A stretch of 64,000 bases of DNA from an uncultured Subdoligranulum sp. Its GTDB lineage: Bacteria; Bacillota; Clostridia; Oscillospirales; Ruminococcaceae. Positions 34,188 through 43,605 of the stretch are shown in pieces. Position numbers and translations under genes: made by a program. The notes beneath the pieces were generated by a model. That model was not told the DNA's origin. It was given only the letters and a program-made list of their open reading frames with translations, and searched no databases. The stretch lies in contig UQZO01000004.1 in the NCBI GenBank assembly GCA_900545545.1, forward strand, positions 135,591 through 199,590. Reading direction: 5' to 3'. The stretch's first letter is position 1. Each line of letters opens with the position of its first letter.

Positions 34188-34730
34188 ATGAAAGCAACCG
34201 GAATTGTGCGCCGCATCGATGAGCTGGGGCGCGTGGTCATCCCCAAGGAAATCCGCCGTACCCAGCGCATCCGCCAGGGCGATACGCTGGAGATTTTTAC
34301 GGCAGCCGATGGGGAAGTGGTGTTCAAAAAATATTCTCCTCTTGTGGAGCTGGGCCGCCTTTCCGGCGTGTATGCCGAAGTGCTCTCCAAGAGTCTGGAC
34401 TGTACGGTGCTGATCTGCGACCGTGCCCAGATCATGGCGGCGGCAGGCAGCGGAAAAGGGGACATGATGGGCCGGGACATTTCCACCGAGATGGAACATC
34501 TGCTCTCCAGCCGTGCCGTGTATACCGCGCCGGAAAATCCGGCCAAGCGGCTGCATCTGTTTGAACGGGGGGAACGGCTCATCCTTTGCGCAGCACCCAT
34601 CGTGGCCCACGGGGATGTGGAGGGCGGCGTGCTGCTGCCCGGTACTGCGCGGGACCCGTCTCCCCGGCAGGATGTGGTGCAGGCGGTTGCCACAGCGGCC
34701 AATTTTCTGGCCCGCTGGATGGAGGAATAA
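34188..34730 (+). CDS. spoVT: Stage V sporulation protein T (AbrB-family transcription regulator)
   Basis: A 180-residue DNA-binding regulator. Residues 1-50 are a swapped-hairpin AbrB/SpoVT domain with the diagnostic MKATGIVRRIDELGRVVIPK; the remainder is a GAF-like ligand domain (DCTVLICDRAQIMAAAG, RLHLFERGERLILCAAPIV). In Bacillus SpoVT adjusts sigma-G-dependent forespore genes, so its presence suggests at least a sporulation-derived programme here. CGGAGGG precedes the ATG. It ends five bases before the convergent MATE gene. Confidence 0.92.
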   Translation: MKATGIVRRIDELGRVVIPKEIRRTQRIRQGDTLEIFTAADGEVVFKKYSPLVELGRLSGVYAEVLSKSLDCTVLICDRAQIMAAAGSGKGDMMGRDISTEMEHLLSSRAVYTAPENPAKRLHLFERGERLILCAAPIVAHGDVEGGVLLPGTARDPSPRQDVVQAVATAANFLARWMEE

Positions 34731-34735
34731 CCCCC

Positions 34736-36118
34736 TCAGGCGGGGGCTTGGTCCATCTCACGCAAGACCTTGCGGAAGGTGAAGAAGAACAGGACCGCCG
34801 TAAAGAGCACCGCCAGCGTGTCCGCAACCGGCTCTGCCATGTAGACGGCGCGGGCCTGGTCGGCGCGGAACAGCATCGGCATCAGGTAGATCAGTGGCAG
34901 CAGCAGGATGAATTTCCGCATAACCGCCACCAGGATGGACTGTTTGGCCTTGCCCAGGGAGGTAAAGGTCATCTGGCAGGCCATCTGGATGCCGAACAGG
35001 AACAGCGCCGCCACATAGATACGCAGGGCGTTGCCGGTGTAAGCCACCAGGGCAGCGTCGCCGGTGAACAGGGCAGCGAACGCCTGGGGGAACAGTTCCA
35101 CCAGCAGCCACAGCAGGCAGGAGTAAATCAGGCTTACCCGCAGCAGCAGGAAAAAGGCTTTTTTCACGCGGTCCCGTTTGCCGGCACCGTAGTTGTAGCT
35201 GATGATGGGCTGGGCACCCTGGCCCAGGCCCTGCAGCGGCAGCATGGCAAACTGCATGACACTGGACAGGATCGTCATGGCGCCCACGGCCATATCGCCG
35301 CCGTATTTCAGCAGCGAAGAGTTGAACGCGACCGAGATCACGCTCTCGCTGGCCTGCATAATAAAGGTGGCGGCGCCCAGTGCTACGCAGGGCAGCAGCA
35401 CGGCGGGTGAAAGGCGGATCGTCGCGGCGCGCAGACGAAGGTAGGTCCGTTTGCCGAACAAAAAGGCCAGCACCCAGGCACAGGACAGCGCCTGGGAGAG
35501 AACGGTGGCCAGCGCCGCACCGCGCACACCCATACCCAGTGCAAAGATGAACACCGGGTCCAGAATGATGTTGGCCACCGCGCCGATCAGCACCGAGAGC
35601 ATGCCTTCTTTGGCGAAGCCCTGGGCGGTGATAAAGGCGTTCATGCCCAGCGTCATCTGTACAAAGATGGTACCCACGGCATAGATATCCATGTAAGCGA
35701 CGGCGTACTCAATGGTATTGTCGCTGGCGCCGAACGCCAGCAGGAAGGTACGGTCGCCCAAAAACAGAATCACCGTCAGAATGACCGAGATTGCGATCTG
35801 CAGCACAAAGCAGTTGCCCAGGATCTGCTCGGCCTTTTCTTTGTTGCCCTGGCCCATGGCAATGGTGGCCCGCGGGGCACCGCCGTTGCCCACCAGGGCG
35901 GCAAAAGCGGATACGATCATGATCAACGGCAGGCAGACGCCTACGCCGGTCAGGGCCAGGGCGCCGATTTCGGGAATGTGGCCGATATAGATGCGGTCTA
36001 CGATGTTGTACAGCATATTGATGAGCTGCGCAGCAACGGTGGGAAGTGCCAGCCTCAGCAGCAGGCTGCCAAGCGGGTCGGTTGCCAGAAAGGCTTTTTC
36101 GTCGGTTTGGGTTTGCAT
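34736..36118 (-). CDS. MATE family efflux transporter
   Basis: A 460-residue, 12-span multidrug and toxin extrusion transporter, using a Na+ or H+ gradient. The start region FLATDPLGSLLLRLALPTV and AAQLINMLYNIVDRIYIGHI is typical of the MepA/DinF-like branch; the internal repeat shows again at VALGAATFIMQASESVISVA-like sequence. The ATG at 36118 is preceded by GAAGG and a promoter at 36161-36189; the longer frame runs through that promoter. Drug specificity cannot be inferred. Confidence 0.9.
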   Translation of the reverse strand: MQTQTDEKAFLATDPLGSLLLRLALPTVAAQLINMLYNIVDRIYIGHIPEIGALALTGVGVCLPLIMIVSAFAALVGNGGAPRATIAMGQGNKEKAEQILGNCFVLQIAISVILTVILFLGDRTFLLAFGASDNTIEYAVAYMDIYAVGTIFVQMTLGMNAFITAQGFAKEGMLSVLIGAVANIILDPVFIFALGMGVRGAALATVLSQALSCAWVLAFLFGKRTYLRLRAATIRLSPAVLLPCVALGAATFIMQASESVISVAFNSSLLKYGGDMAVGAMTILSSVMQFAMLPLQGLGQGAQPIISYNYGAGKRDRVKKAFFLLLRVSLIYSCLLWLLVELFPQAFAALFTGDAALVAYTGNALRIYVAALFLFGIQMACQMTFTSLGKAKQSILVAVMRKFILLLPLIYLMPMLFRADQARAVYMAEPVADTLAVLFTAVLFFFTFRKVLREMDQAPA

Positions 36119-36160
36119 CGCAGTGGTACCTTCTTTACTTATATAATAAGGATATAAAGT

Positions 36161-36189
36161 AGTATAAATCCGGCCTATCAGGGTGTCAA
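36161..36189 (-). promoter_or_regulatory. Sigma-A promoter of the MATE transporter gene
   Basis: On the minus strand: TTGACA (36184-36189), 17-base spacer, TATACT (36161-36166), 43 bases before the start. Confidence 0.78.
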
Positions 36190-36252
36190 GGCGGGGGAAG
36201 TTACGGGATTGTGTCGAAACTGTTAAACTTGCAAAAACTTTCGTCAAACCTC

Positions 36253-36280
36253 TTGACAGGCGAAAAAAGGAGGGTATAAT
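36253..36280 (+). promoter_or_regulatory. Sigma-A promoter of the hrcA-grpE-dnaK-dnaJ operon
   Basis: TTGACA (36253-36258), 16-base spacer, TATAAT (36275-36280), ending five bases before the CIRCE element. Confidence 0.88.
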
Positions 36281-36284
36281 AAGT

Positions 36285-36311
36285 TTAGCACTCGGAGATA
36301 AGGAGTGCTAA
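36285..36311 (+). promoter_or_regulatory. CIRCE operator (HrcA binding site)
   Basis: A perfect TTAGCACTC-N9-GAGTGCTAA inverted repeat lies at the expected transcription start. HrcA bound here represses the heat-shock operon, whose first gene encodes HrcA itself. Confidence 0.97.
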
Positions 36312-36347
36312 AACAAAACCTCAAGCACAGCAAAGGAGATGAGCGAC

Positions 36348-37361
36348 ATGGCGATGGACGCGCGCAAGCAGCGAATCCTGGAAGCTATTGTTGCCCTGTA
36401 TGCCAGCGACGGCGAACCGGTTGGTTCGGGTCTTTTGGCAAACTACTTTGATATGGCGCTCTCCAGCGCCACCCTGCGCAATGAGATGGCCGCCCTGACC
36501 AAGTTAGGACTGCTGGAACAGCCCCATACCAGCGCCGGGCGCGTACCCAGCGCACAGGGCTATCGCTACTACCTCGATCATCTGATCGAAGCACCGGGCA
36601 GCACCCAATTGTCGGAAGTAGACCGCAGACATATCGATGATTTGTTCGCCGGTATGGATGTGGAACCCGAAAAGCTGGCTCCGGCGGCGGCGCGCAGCCT
36701 GGCAGATCTGACAGAATGTGCGGCGGCCGTCACCACGCCCCAGGCATCGGATCTCTGCATTGCCCACTTTGAGGTGGTGCAGGTCGGCCGCTATTCGGCG
36801 GCGGTGCTGGCAGTCACCAGCGCGGGCGGTGTCCGCACCCGGGTGGCCCGGGTAGATACCGGCCTCACGCGGGATGATGCCGCCAACCTGGCGCAGCTGC
36901 TCAATCGCGGGCTGACCTTTGTGGCACCCCAGGACCTGAGCCCGATGCTCACCGCCAGCATGGTGCTGGCGGCAGGGGAGCGGCTGGCACCGGTGGTGCT
37001 GGCAGCCCAGGCACTGGTAACCACCGGCCCGCAGGCTTGCCTGCAGGGCGCGCAGTATCTGGCCAAGATGCCCGATGTGCGTGAAAACCTGGGCACGCTG
37101 CTGGAGATCTTCTCCGACAATGAAGCGGCTACCGAGCTGCTTCGCCCCGACGGCGGAAAGATCACAGCTACCCTGGGCAGCGATCTGGACCCGGCTATGC
37201 CGGGGGCCTGCATTGTCAGCAAGCGGTATCTCGCCGGCGGCGGTCTGACCGGTTCGGTTGCACTGATCGGTTCCACCCGCATGGAATACCGGCGCCTGCT
37301 GCCGATCCTGGATTACTTTGCCGTCAAATTGGGACAGAGCATGGCCGGGCAGGGCCAATAA
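36348..37361 (+). CDS. hrcA: Heat-inducible transcription repressor HrcA
   Basis: A 337-residue winged-helix repressor that binds CIRCE and loses activity when GroEL is occupied by misfolded protein. Features are LDARKQRIL-like opening (MDARKQRILEAIVALY), the recognition segment SATLRNEMAALTKLGLLEQPHTSAGRVPS, then YRYYLDHL and a GAF-like domain. GGAG directly abuts an ATG at 36339, so the ATG at 36348 is chosen for spacing. It is the first gene of the operon and autoregulated through the CIRCE element immediately upstream. Confidence 0.95.
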   Translation: MAMDARKQRILEAIVALYASDGEPVGSGLLANYFDMALSSATLRNEMAALTKLGLLEQPHTSAGRVPSAQGYRYYLDHLIEAPGSTQLSEVDRRHIDDLFAGMDVEPEKLAPAAARSLADLTECAAAVTTPQASDLCIAHFEVVQVGRYSAAVLAVTSAGGVRTRVARVDTGLTRDDAANLAQLLNRGLTFVAPQDLSPMLTASMVLAAGERLAPVVLAAQALVTTGPQACLQGAQYLAKMPDVRENLGTLLEIFSDNEAATELLRPDGGKITATLGSDLDPAMPGACIVSKRYLAGGGLTGSVALIGSTRMEYRRLLPILDYFAVKLGQSMAGQGQ

Positions 37362-37381
37362 ACAGATAAGGAGGACCCGCA

Positions 37382-37975
37382 ATGAGCCACGATACAGAGA
37401 AAGAAAAGAACACGGCGACCCAGCCTGAACAGGCTGCCGAGGCCCCCGAAACCGAAGCCAAGGAAAACGCCGCAAAGGCGGAAACCAAGGCTGAAAAGAA
37501 AGAGAAACACCATCACGCGGAAGCGGCGCTGCAGGCCAAACTGGAAGCCAGCGAGAAGAAAAACGCCGAGCTGAAAGATCAGCTGCTGCGCACCGCGGCC
37601 GAGTATGATAACTACCGCAAGCGCTCCCAGCGCGAGGCGGACCAGAAATTCAACGACGGCATTTCCCATGCCGTTACCCAGATCCTGGGCATTCTGGATA
37701 CGCTGGACATGGCTGCCAACGCCGCCTGCACCGACGAAAACTACAAGAAGGGCGTTATGATGACGCTGGACAAAGCCGCCAAGGCGCTGGAGAATCTCCA
37801 CATCACCGAGATCGAAGCGCTCTCCAAGCCCTTTGATCCCAACTTCATGAACGCCGTGCAGCAGGTCCCGCCCGCCGAAGGGCAGGAGAGCGGCACCGTC
37901 GTTCAGGTCTTCCAGAAAGGCTACAAGATCGGCGATAAGATCATCCGCCATGCAACGGTTGTCGTTGCGGAATAA
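37382..37975 (+). CDS. grpE: GrpE, nucleotide exchange factor for DnaK
   Basis: A 197-residue cochaperone that releases ADP from DnaK. Residues 1-60 are charged, Lys/Glu/Ala-rich and likely disordered. The long dimer helix follows (LEASEKKNAELKDQLLRTAA), then the signature YDNYRKRSQREA, and a C-terminal beta domain with GTVVQVFQKGYKIGDKIIRHA. Ribosome site AAGGAGG. It is located between hrcA and dnaK, as in most Firmicutes. Confidence 0.96.
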   Translation: MSHDTEKEKNTATQPEQAAEAPETEAKENAAKAETKAEKKEKHHHAEAALQAKLEASEKKNAELKDQLLRTAAEYDNYRKRSQREADQKFNDGISHAVTQILGILDTLDMAANAACTDENYKKGVMMTLDKAAKALENLHITEIEALSKPFDPNFMNAVQQVPPAEGQESGTVVQVFQKGYKIGDKIIRHATVVVAE

Positions 37976-38053
37976 GTATGAACCGGGCAACACCCGTTTC
38001 AGATAAATAGACATTCACCACATTCAAAGTTCTTTTGAAGGGAGTTTTATAGT

Positions 38054-39895
38054 ATGAGCAAAATCATTGGTATTGACCTTGGCACCACCAACAGCTGTGT
38101 TGCCGTTATGGAGGGCGGCGAGCCCGTCGTCATCGCCAACGCTGAGGGCGCCCGCACCACTCCGTCTGTTGTCGGTTTCACCAAGACTGGCGAGCGCCTG
38201 GTAGGCCAGGTGGCAAAGCGTCAGGCCATCACCAACCCCGAAAACACCATTTCTTCCATCAAGCGTAAGATGGGCACTGCCGAGAAGGTCCATGCCGGCG
38301 GCAAGGACTACACCCCCGAAGAGATCAGCGCCATGATCCTCTCCAAGCTGAAGGCGGACGCCGAGGCTTACCTGGGCGAGCCCGTTACCGAGGCCGTCAT
38401 CACCGTTCCTGCCTACTTCAACGACAGCCAGCGTCAGGCCACCAAGAATGCCGGCACCATCGCGGGCCTGAACGTCAAGCGTATCATCAACGAGCCCACG
38501 GCCGCTTCTCTGGCCTACGGTATCGATAAGGAAGCCGATCAGAAGATCATGGTCTACGACCTGGGCGGCGGCACCTTCGATGTCTCCATCATCGAGATGG
38601 GCGACGGCGTGACCGAAGTTCTGGCCACCAACGGTGATACTCACCTGGGCGGCGATGACTTCGACCAGCGCATCATTGACTGGATGGCAGAGGACTTCAA
38701 GCGTGAGAACAACATCGACCTGCGTCAGGACAAGATGGCTGCCCAGCGCCTGAAGGAAGCCGCCGAGAAGGCTAAGATCGAGCTGTCCAGCGCCACTTCC
38801 ACCAACATCAACCTGCCCTTCATCACCGCCGATGCCAACGGCCCCAAGCATCTGGACATGACGCTGACCCGCGCCAAGTTCAATGAGCTCACCTCTGACC
38901 TGGTGGATCGCACCATGACCCCTGTCCGCAAGGCTCTGGCCGATGCCGGCCTGAAGGCTTCCGACCTGGCCAAGGTTCTGATGGTCGGTGGCTCCACCCG
39001 TATCCCCGCCGTTTACGATGCCGTCAAGAAGGAATTGGGCTGCGAGCCGTTCAAGGGCATCAACCCCGATGAATGTGTCGCCGTCGGCGCTGCCATCCAG
39101 GGCGGCGTTCTGCAGGGCGATGTCAAGGGCCTGCTGCTCCTCGACGTTACCCCGCTGAGCCTGGGCATTGAGACCCTGGGCGGCGTCTGCACCAAGATCA
39201 TCGACCGTAACACCACCATCCCCACCAAGAAGAGCCAGATCTTCTCCACCGCTGCGGATAACCAGCCCAGCGTTGAGGTCAACGTCCTGCAGGGCGAGCG
39301 TGAGTTTGCCAAGGACAACAAGAGCCTGGGAACCTTCCACCTGGATGGCATCGCTCCGGCTCCCCGTGGCGTGCCCCAGATCGAAGTCACCTTCGATATC
39401 GATGCCAACGGCATCGTCCATGTCAGCGCTAAGGACCTTGGCACCGGCAAGGAGCAGAGCATCACGATCACCGCTTCCACCAACATGAGCAAGGACGACA
39501 TCGACAAGGCCGTCAAGGACGCCGAGCAGTATGCCGCCGAGGACAAGAAGCGCCGTGAGGAAGTGGACATCCGCAACAACGCCGACCAGATGGTCTTCCA
39601 GACCGAGAAGGCCATGAACGAGTTCGGCGACAAGATCTCCGCAGAGGAGAAGAGCGACGTCGAGACCAAGCTCTCCGCCCTGAAGGAAGCCCTGAAGAGC
39701 GGCTCCATCGACGACATCAAGGCCAAGCAGGATGACCTGCAGAAGGCTTTCTACGCCATCAGCGAGAAGGTCTACAAGCAGGCCGCCCAGGCCCAGGGTG
39801 CCCAGCAGCAGCCCGGTGCCGGTGCAACCGGTGCCCAGGGTGGCAGCCAGCCCAAGGATGACGGTGCCGTTGACGCCGACTTCCACGAAGTCTGA
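38054..39895 (+). CDS. dnaK: Chaperone DnaK (Hsp70)
   Basis: A 613-residue Hsp70 with N-terminal ATPase and C-terminal substrate-binding domains. Signatures include [31 protein letters not shown] and [17 protein letters not shown]; the linker and beta-sandwich include [17 protein letters not shown]. The C-terminal tail is Gln/Ala/Gly-rich. It lacks the roughly 24-residue insertion found in Gram-negative DnaK, as expected for a Firmicute. AAGGGAG precedes the ATG. Codon choice is the most biased in the window, in keeping with high expression. Confidence 0.98.
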   Translation: MSKIIGIDLGTTNSCVAVMEGGEPVVIANAEGARTTPSVVGFTKTGERLVGQVAKRQAITNPENTISSIKRKMGTAEKVHAGGKDYTPEEISAMILSKLKADAEAYLGEPVTEAVITVPAYFNDSQRQATKNAGTIAGLNVKRIINEPTAASLAYGIDKEADQKIMVYDLGGGTFDVSIIEMGDGVTEVLATNGDTHLGGDDFDQRIIDWMAEDFKRENNIDLRQDKMAAQRLKEAAEKAKIELSSATSTNINLPFITADANGPKHLDMTLTRAKFNELTSDLVDRTMTPVRKALADAGLKASDLAKVLMVGGSTRIPAVYDAVKKELGCEPFKGINPDECVAVGAAIQGGVLQGDVKGLLLLDVTPLSLGIETLGGVCTKIIDRNTTIPTKKSQIFSTAADNQPSVEVNVLQGEREFAKDNKSLGTFHLDGIAPAPRGVPQIEVTFDIDANGIVHVSAKDLGTGKEQSITITASTNMSKDDIDKAVKDAEQYAAEDKKRREEVDIRNNADQMVFQTEKAMNEFGDKISAEEKSDVETKLSALKEALKSGSIDDIKAKQDDLQKAFYAISEKVYKQAAQAQGAQQQPGAGATGAQGGSQPKDDGAVDADFHEV

Positions 39896-39921
39896 TTGAA
39901 CAATCTGAACCCTGAAACAAA

Positions 39922-39950
39922 GGCCGCCGCCCGGCAAGGCGGCGGCCCTT
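39922..39950 (+). terminator. Hairpin between dnaK and dnaJ (partial terminator or processing site)
   Basis: A perfect 10-bp all-GC stem (39922-39931 with 39938-39947) is followed by CTTGC rather than a T run. It probably reduces or processes transcript entering dnaJ instead of stopping it fully. Confidence 0.6.
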
Positions 39951-39993
39951 GCGGGGTTAATGAAAGAAAGCCCAAATAGAGGGGATTGATTCT

Positions 39994-41166
39994 ATGGCAG
40001 AAAAACGTGATTACTATGAGGTGCTGGGTCTTGGCAAAAACGCCACCGATGCCGAGATCAAAAGCGCCTACCGCAAGCTGGCCAAAAAGTACCACCCCGA
40101 CCTGAACCCCGGCGACAAGACGGCCGAGGAAAAGTTCAAGGAGGTCAACGAGGCCCACGATATCCTTTCGGACCCGGAAAAACGCAAGCGCTATGATCAG
40201 TTCGGCTTTGCCGGGGTCGACCCCAACTATGGGGCTGGCCAGGGCGGCGGCGCCGGTTTCGGTGGCTTCGGCGCCGGCGGTGTGGACCTGGGCGATATCT
40301 TTGGCGATATCTTCGGCGGCGGTTTCGGCGGGTTTGGCGGCTTCGGCGGCTCTTCCCGCTCCAACCCCAACGCACCGCGCAAGGGCCATGATATTCAGGC
40401 CAGCGTAATTTTGACCTTTGAGGAGGCGGCCCATGGCTGCTCCAAAAAGATCACCCTCAACCGCCAGCAGACCTGCCCCGACTGTAACGGCAGCGGCTGC
40501 GAAGCCGGTTCCAGCCCGGAAACCTGTACCCAGTGCGGTGGCCGTGGCTATGTGGTTACCCAGCAGCGCACGCCTTTTGGTGTGATGCAGAGCCAGCAGC
40601 CCTGCCCGCACTGCGGCGGCCGCGGTACCATCATCAAGAACCCCTGCAAGACCTGCCGCGGTACAGGCAAGACCAGTGCCCGCAAAACGCTGGAAGTCAA
40701 GATCCCTGCGGGTATCGATGATGACCAGAACATTGCGCTGCGCGGCCAGGGCGATGCAGGCAGCAACGGCGGTCCCGCCGGTGATGTGATCGTCCATGTC
40801 ACGGTCAAGCGGGATGCAGTATTTGAGCGTGACGGCTACGATGTGTACGTCCGCGTACCCATCACCTATTCCCAGGCGGTGCTGGGCGCCGAGATCGAGG
40901 TGCCTACCGTGGACGGAAAGGTGGCCCAGCGCATTCCGGAAGGTACCCAGAGCGGCACTAAGTTCCGTCTGCGCGGCCAGGGCATCCAGTACCTCAACGG
41001 CCGCGGCCGCGGTGACCAGTATGTCATCGTGGAGGTTGAGATCCCCAAGAAGCTCAACCGCACCCAGCGCGAGGCCCTGAAAGCCTTTGAGGACAGCCTC
41101 AAGGATGAGAACTACGAGAAGCGCAAGGGATTCTTCAAGAACCTGCGCGACCGGTTCAGCTCCTGA
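39994..41166 (+). CDS. dnaJ: Chaperone DnaJ (Hsp40)
   Basis: A 390-residue type I J-protein that delivers substrates to DnaK and stimulates its ATPase. The J domain (1-70) contains the essential HPD in KKYHPDLNPGDK. A Gly/Phe-rich stretch follows (GFGGFGAGG and later). Four CxxCxGxG zinc motifs are intact: CPDCNGSG, CTQCGGRG, CPHCGGRG, CKTCRGTG. The C-terminal substrate and dimer domains complete the protein. It is 98 bases after dnaK, with a GC hairpin in the gap, and is the last gene of the operon. Confidence 0.97.
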   Translation: MAEKRDYYEVLGLGKNATDAEIKSAYRKLAKKYHPDLNPGDKTAEEKFKEVNEAHDILSDPEKRKRYDQFGFAGVDPNYGAGQGGGAGFGGFGAGGVDLGDIFGDIFGGGFGGFGGFGGSSRSNPNAPRKGHDIQASVILTFEEAAHGCSKKITLNRQQTCPDCNGSGCEAGSSPETCTQCGGRGYVVTQQRTPFGVMQSQQPCPHCGGRGTIIKNPCKTCRGTGKTSARKTLEVKIPAGIDDDQNIALRGQGDAGSNGGPAGDVIVHVTVKRDAVFERDGYDVYVRVPITYSQAVLGAEIEVPTVDGKVAQRIPEGTQSGTKFRLRGQGIQYLNGRGRGDQYVIVEVEIPKKLNRTQREALKAFEDSLKDENYEKRKGFFKNLRDRFSS

Positions 41167-41183
41167 TCGAATACACAAACAAA

Positions 41184-41219
41184 GCGGGCAGCCCCTTTTG
41201 CGGGGACTGCCCGCTTTTT
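41184..41219 (+). terminator. Intrinsic terminator of the heat-shock operon
   Basis: A GCGGGCAGCCCC-type stem with one bulged T (41184-41195 with 41202-41214) is followed by TTTTT. Confidence 0.88.
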
Positions 41220-41235
41220 GTGCAGAAAAACAAAA

Positions 41236-41270
41236 GAAAAAGAGCAGCTCGTTCGAGCTGCTCTTTTTTT
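41236..41270. terminator. Bidirectional terminator between dnaJ and rpsR
   Basis: A perfect 11-bp stem (41241-41251 with 41254-41264) is flanked by AAAA on the left and TTTTTTT on the right. It mainly serves the leftward rpsF-ssb-rpsR operon and backs up the dnaJ terminator. Confidence 0.88.
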
Positions 41271-41292
41271 GCACGATGGGATGCCGTGGCGA

Positions 41293-41535
41293 TTAGTCGC
41301 TCACGTAGGGCATCAGAGCCATATAACGGGCACGCTTGATGGCGACCGTCAGCTCACGCTGATGGAACGCGCAGGTACCGGTCACACGGCGGGGAATGAT
41401 CTTGGCGCGCTCGCTCACGTACTTGCGCAGGCGGGGCAGATCCTTGTAATCAATGTGCTCAACGCGATCGACGCAGAAGCTGCAAACCTTCTTGCGGCCA
41501 CGATGCATCGGGCGGGAAGAACGATCCATAGCCAT
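41293..41535 (-). CDS. rpsR: 30S ribosomal protein S18
   Basis: An 80-residue small-subunit protein that pairs with S6 at the platform of the 30S subunit. Recognisable stretches are [35 protein letters not shown] and [20 protein letters not shown]. Two Cys near the N-terminus suggest the zinc-binding form. AAGGAGG precedes the ATG. It is the last gene of rpsF-ssb-rpsR. Confidence 0.97.
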   Translation of the reverse strand: MAMDRSSRPMHRGRKKVCSFCVDRVEHIDYKDLPRLRKYVSERAKIIPRRVTGTCAFHQRELTVAIKRARYMALMPYVSD

Positions 41536-41573
41536 TGTGGTAACCTCCTTGTTGGAATTCTACAATCGATTTG

Positions 41574-42056
41574 TCAGAACGGCAGGTCGCCCTCATCCTC
41601 GATCAGAGCAAAGTCATCGTTGCTGCCGGCGGAATAGCTCGGCGCAGGAGCTTGCTGCATGGCGGGACGTGCGGCGGGTTCTGCCATAGGTGCGCCGTAG
41701 TTGGCGCCACCCATGCTGGGTGCGGCGTTAGCGGATTTGGGTCCGGCAAAGTTGACGTTGTTGGCCACGATCTCGATCGCAGTGCGATTGTTTCCGTTCT
41801 TGTCCTGGTAGGACCGGCTCTGCAGACGGCCGTCCACGGCAATCAGAGAACCTTTCTGGAAATACTTGCACACAAATTCCGCCGTGCGGTCCCACGCGGT
41901 AACGGGGATCCAGTCGGCCTGGCTCTGGCCGTTGGCATCACGCTTGCCGTTGCGGTCACACGCAATGGTAAAGGATGCTACGCTTTTGCCGGACGTGGTC
42001 TGGCGAAGTTCGGGGTCGCGCGCAAGGCGGCCCATAATTGCAACAACATTCAGCAT
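41574..42056 (-). CDS. ssb: Single-stranded DNA-binding protein
   Basis: A 160-residue protein with an N-terminal OB fold (LNVVAIMGRLARDPELR, IPVTAWDRTAEFVCKYFQKG, VDGRLQSRSYQDKNGN), a Pro/Ala-rich flexible linker and the conserved acidic tail ending EDEGDLPF, which recruits replication and repair partners. It is located between rpsF and rpsR, the usual arrangement in Firmicutes. GGAGTAAGGAGT lies before the ATG. Confidence 0.96.
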   Translation of the reverse strand: MLNVVAIMGRLARDPELRQTTSGKSVASFTIACDRNGKRDANGQSQADWIPVTAWDRTAEFVCKYFQKGSLIAVDGRLQSRSYQDKNGNNRTAIEIVANNVNFAGPKSANAAPSMGGANYGAPMAEPAARPAMQQAPAPSYSAGSNDDFALIEDEGDLPF

Positions 42057-42068
42057 TTTCGGTACTCC

Positions 42069-42353
42069 TTACTCCTCCTCAGCAATGATAATGCTGCGAA
42101 GAACGCCTTCAGTGATCTTGTAGATACGATCCAGCTCAGCCGGGAAATCGGGCTCGCTGGTGAACTTGATCACCGTGTACACACCCTCGGTCTCATCGTT
42201 GATGGGATAGGCGAGACGCTTCTTGCCCCAATCATCAACAGAATCGATCGTACCATTCGCCTCGATCAGGTTCTTGAACTTGTTCACGAGAGCGGCGGAT
42301 GCCTCCTCGTCGAGGTTGGCGGTGGTAACCATCATGGTTTCGTACTTAGCCAT
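42069..42353 (-). CDS. rpsF: 30S ribosomal protein S6
   Basis: A 94-residue protein with the S6 fold: KYETMMVTTANLDEEA, IDSVDDWGKKRLAYPIND, GVYTVIKFTSEPDFPAELDR. The ATG at 42353 is preceded by AAAGGAGG; the reading frame is open further upstream only through the leader. S6 with S18 can bind the rpsF leader to repress the operon in several bacteria; the leader here has two hairpins that could serve. Confidence 0.96.
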   Translation of the reverse strand: MAKYETMMVTTANLDEEASAALVNKFKNLIEANGTIDSVDDWGKKRLAYPINDETEGVYTVIKFTSEPDFPAELDRIYKITEGVLRSIIIAEEE

Positions 42354-42375
42354 TATTCTGTGCACCTCCTTTTGG

Positions 42376-42466
42376 ACGTATGGCCCTTTGCCCATGCAAA
42401 GGGCAAGGATAAACCGTGCCGTTTGGCACAGCAACTTATTATAGCAAGCAGCCTACATTTTGTCAA
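42376..42466 (-). promoter_or_regulatory. Promoter and structured leader of rpsF-ssb-rpsR
   Basis: On the minus strand: TTGACA (42461-42466), 17-base spacer, TATAAT (42438-42443). The leader then has a GTGCC/GGCAC hairpin and a GCCCTTTGC/GCAAAGGGC hairpin. This may be a ribosomal-protein (S6:S18) autoregulatory leader; that part is inferred. Confidence 0.7.
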
Positions 42467-42615
42467 GGGCTGACAGGGCGTTTTTGCACGCTGTACGCAG
42501 AAAAAAACGGAAATTGCGGAAAACAGGGGGCGGTTGCAAAATTGTCGGCTTCATGATACCATAAAACCACAGGGCCGTACAGGGCCTGTTTTTGCGTGTA
42601 GAGGGGAGAAGAAAG

Positions 42616-43560
42616 GTGGAAAATCTGATTTTCAGCCTGAATGCCACGCTGCCGGTCTTTCTGGTCATGGTAGCGGGCGGTATTCTGGGCAAGCTGGGCT
42701 TTTTGCCCAAGGAATTCTGTAAGGCGTCGGACAAGCTGACCTTTAAGGTTACACTGCCTATCATGCTGTTTCTGGATATGGCGGATGTGGATATGGCCCA
42801 TGACTTTGAGCCGAAGTTTGTGTTGTTCTGCTTTGGCGCCACGCTCATCAGCATTCTGGTCATCTGGGCGCTGGCCCGGACCTTTATGCGGGACAAAACC
42901 ATCATCGGCGAGTTTGTGCAGGCATCCTACCGCAGCAGCGCGGCGGTGCTGGGCGTGGCTTTCATCCAGAACATTTACGGCGATGCCGGTATGGCTCCGC
43001 TGATGATTCTGGGCAGTGTGCCGCTGTTCAACATCTTTGCGGTGCTGATCCTGATGATTGAATCCCCGCAGGAGCAGCACGAGGCGCCCCGCCCGGCCCA
43101 ACTTTTGTACGGTGTCATCACAAACCCGATTCTGCTGGGCATCATCGCCGGTACGATTTTCAGCCTGCTGCCGGTGGAACTGCCGGTCATTGCCGAAAAA
43201 ACGCTGGACAGCCTGGCATCCCTGACAACGCCCCTGGCGTTGCTGTCCATCGGCGCCAGCTTCGAGGGCCCCAAGGCGCTGAAGAAGGCAGGCCCCACCC
43301 TGGTGGCGGCGCTGATCAAGACGGTGGGCCTGTCAGCAATCTTCATTCCCTGTGCGCTGGCGCTGGGCTTCCGGGAAAAGGAACTCATTGCGCTGCTCAT
43401 CATGCTGGGCAGCCCCACGACCCCCAGTTCCTACGTCATGGCCAAGAACATGGGGCACGAGGGTGTGCTGACAGCCAGTGCCATTGCAGCAACCACGCTG
43501 CTGTCCGCCCTGACGCTTACCGGCTGGATTTTCGTTCTCCACGGCGGAGGGTGGCTGTAA
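42616..43560 (+). CDS. AEC family (auxin efflux carrier-like) permease
   Basis: A 314-residue, ten-span transporter with an inverted repeat of five spans, of the AEC/malonate-type family exporting or importing organic acids. FLVMVAGGILGKLGFLPKEF in span one, YRSSAAVLGVAFIQNIYG, the TNPILLGIIAG segment and LGSPTTPSSYVMAKNMG near the end are typical. The GTG at 42616 after AGGGGAGAAG is the best start; an ATG eight codons upstream is weaker. The substrate is unknown. It is monocistronic. Confidence 0.85.
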   Translation: MENLIFSLNATLPVFLVMVAGGILGKLGFLPKEFCKASDKLTFKVTLPIMLFLDMADVDMAHDFEPKFVLFCFGATLISILVIWALARTFMRDKTIIGEFVQASYRSSAAVLGVAFIQNIYGDAGMAPLMILGSVPLFNIFAVLILMIESPQEQHEAPRPAQLLYGVITNPILLGIIAGTIFSLLPVELPVIAEKTLDSLASLTTPLALLSIGASFEGPKALKKAGPTLVAALIKTVGLSAIFIPCALALGFREKELIALLIMLGSPTTPSSYVMAKNMGHEGVLTASAIAATTLLSALTLTGWIFVLHGGGWL

Positions 43561-43573
43561 TAGTGAATAAGGA

Positions 43574-43605
43574 AAAGCGCGGAGCCCGGGGCTCCGCGCT
43601 TTTTT
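43574..43605. terminator. Intrinsic terminator after the AEC permease gene
   Basis: A perfect 11-bp GC-rich stem (43576-43586 with 43590-43600) is followed by TTTTTT. The last bases overlap the stop codon of the convergent ABC permease gene. Confidence 0.87.

Noticed and set aside
38024..39937. A 637-codon frame antisense to dnaK
   Set aside because: Long antisense frames over dnaK are a well-known artefact of its biased codon use; a claimed antisense gene once misled annotation in other organisms.
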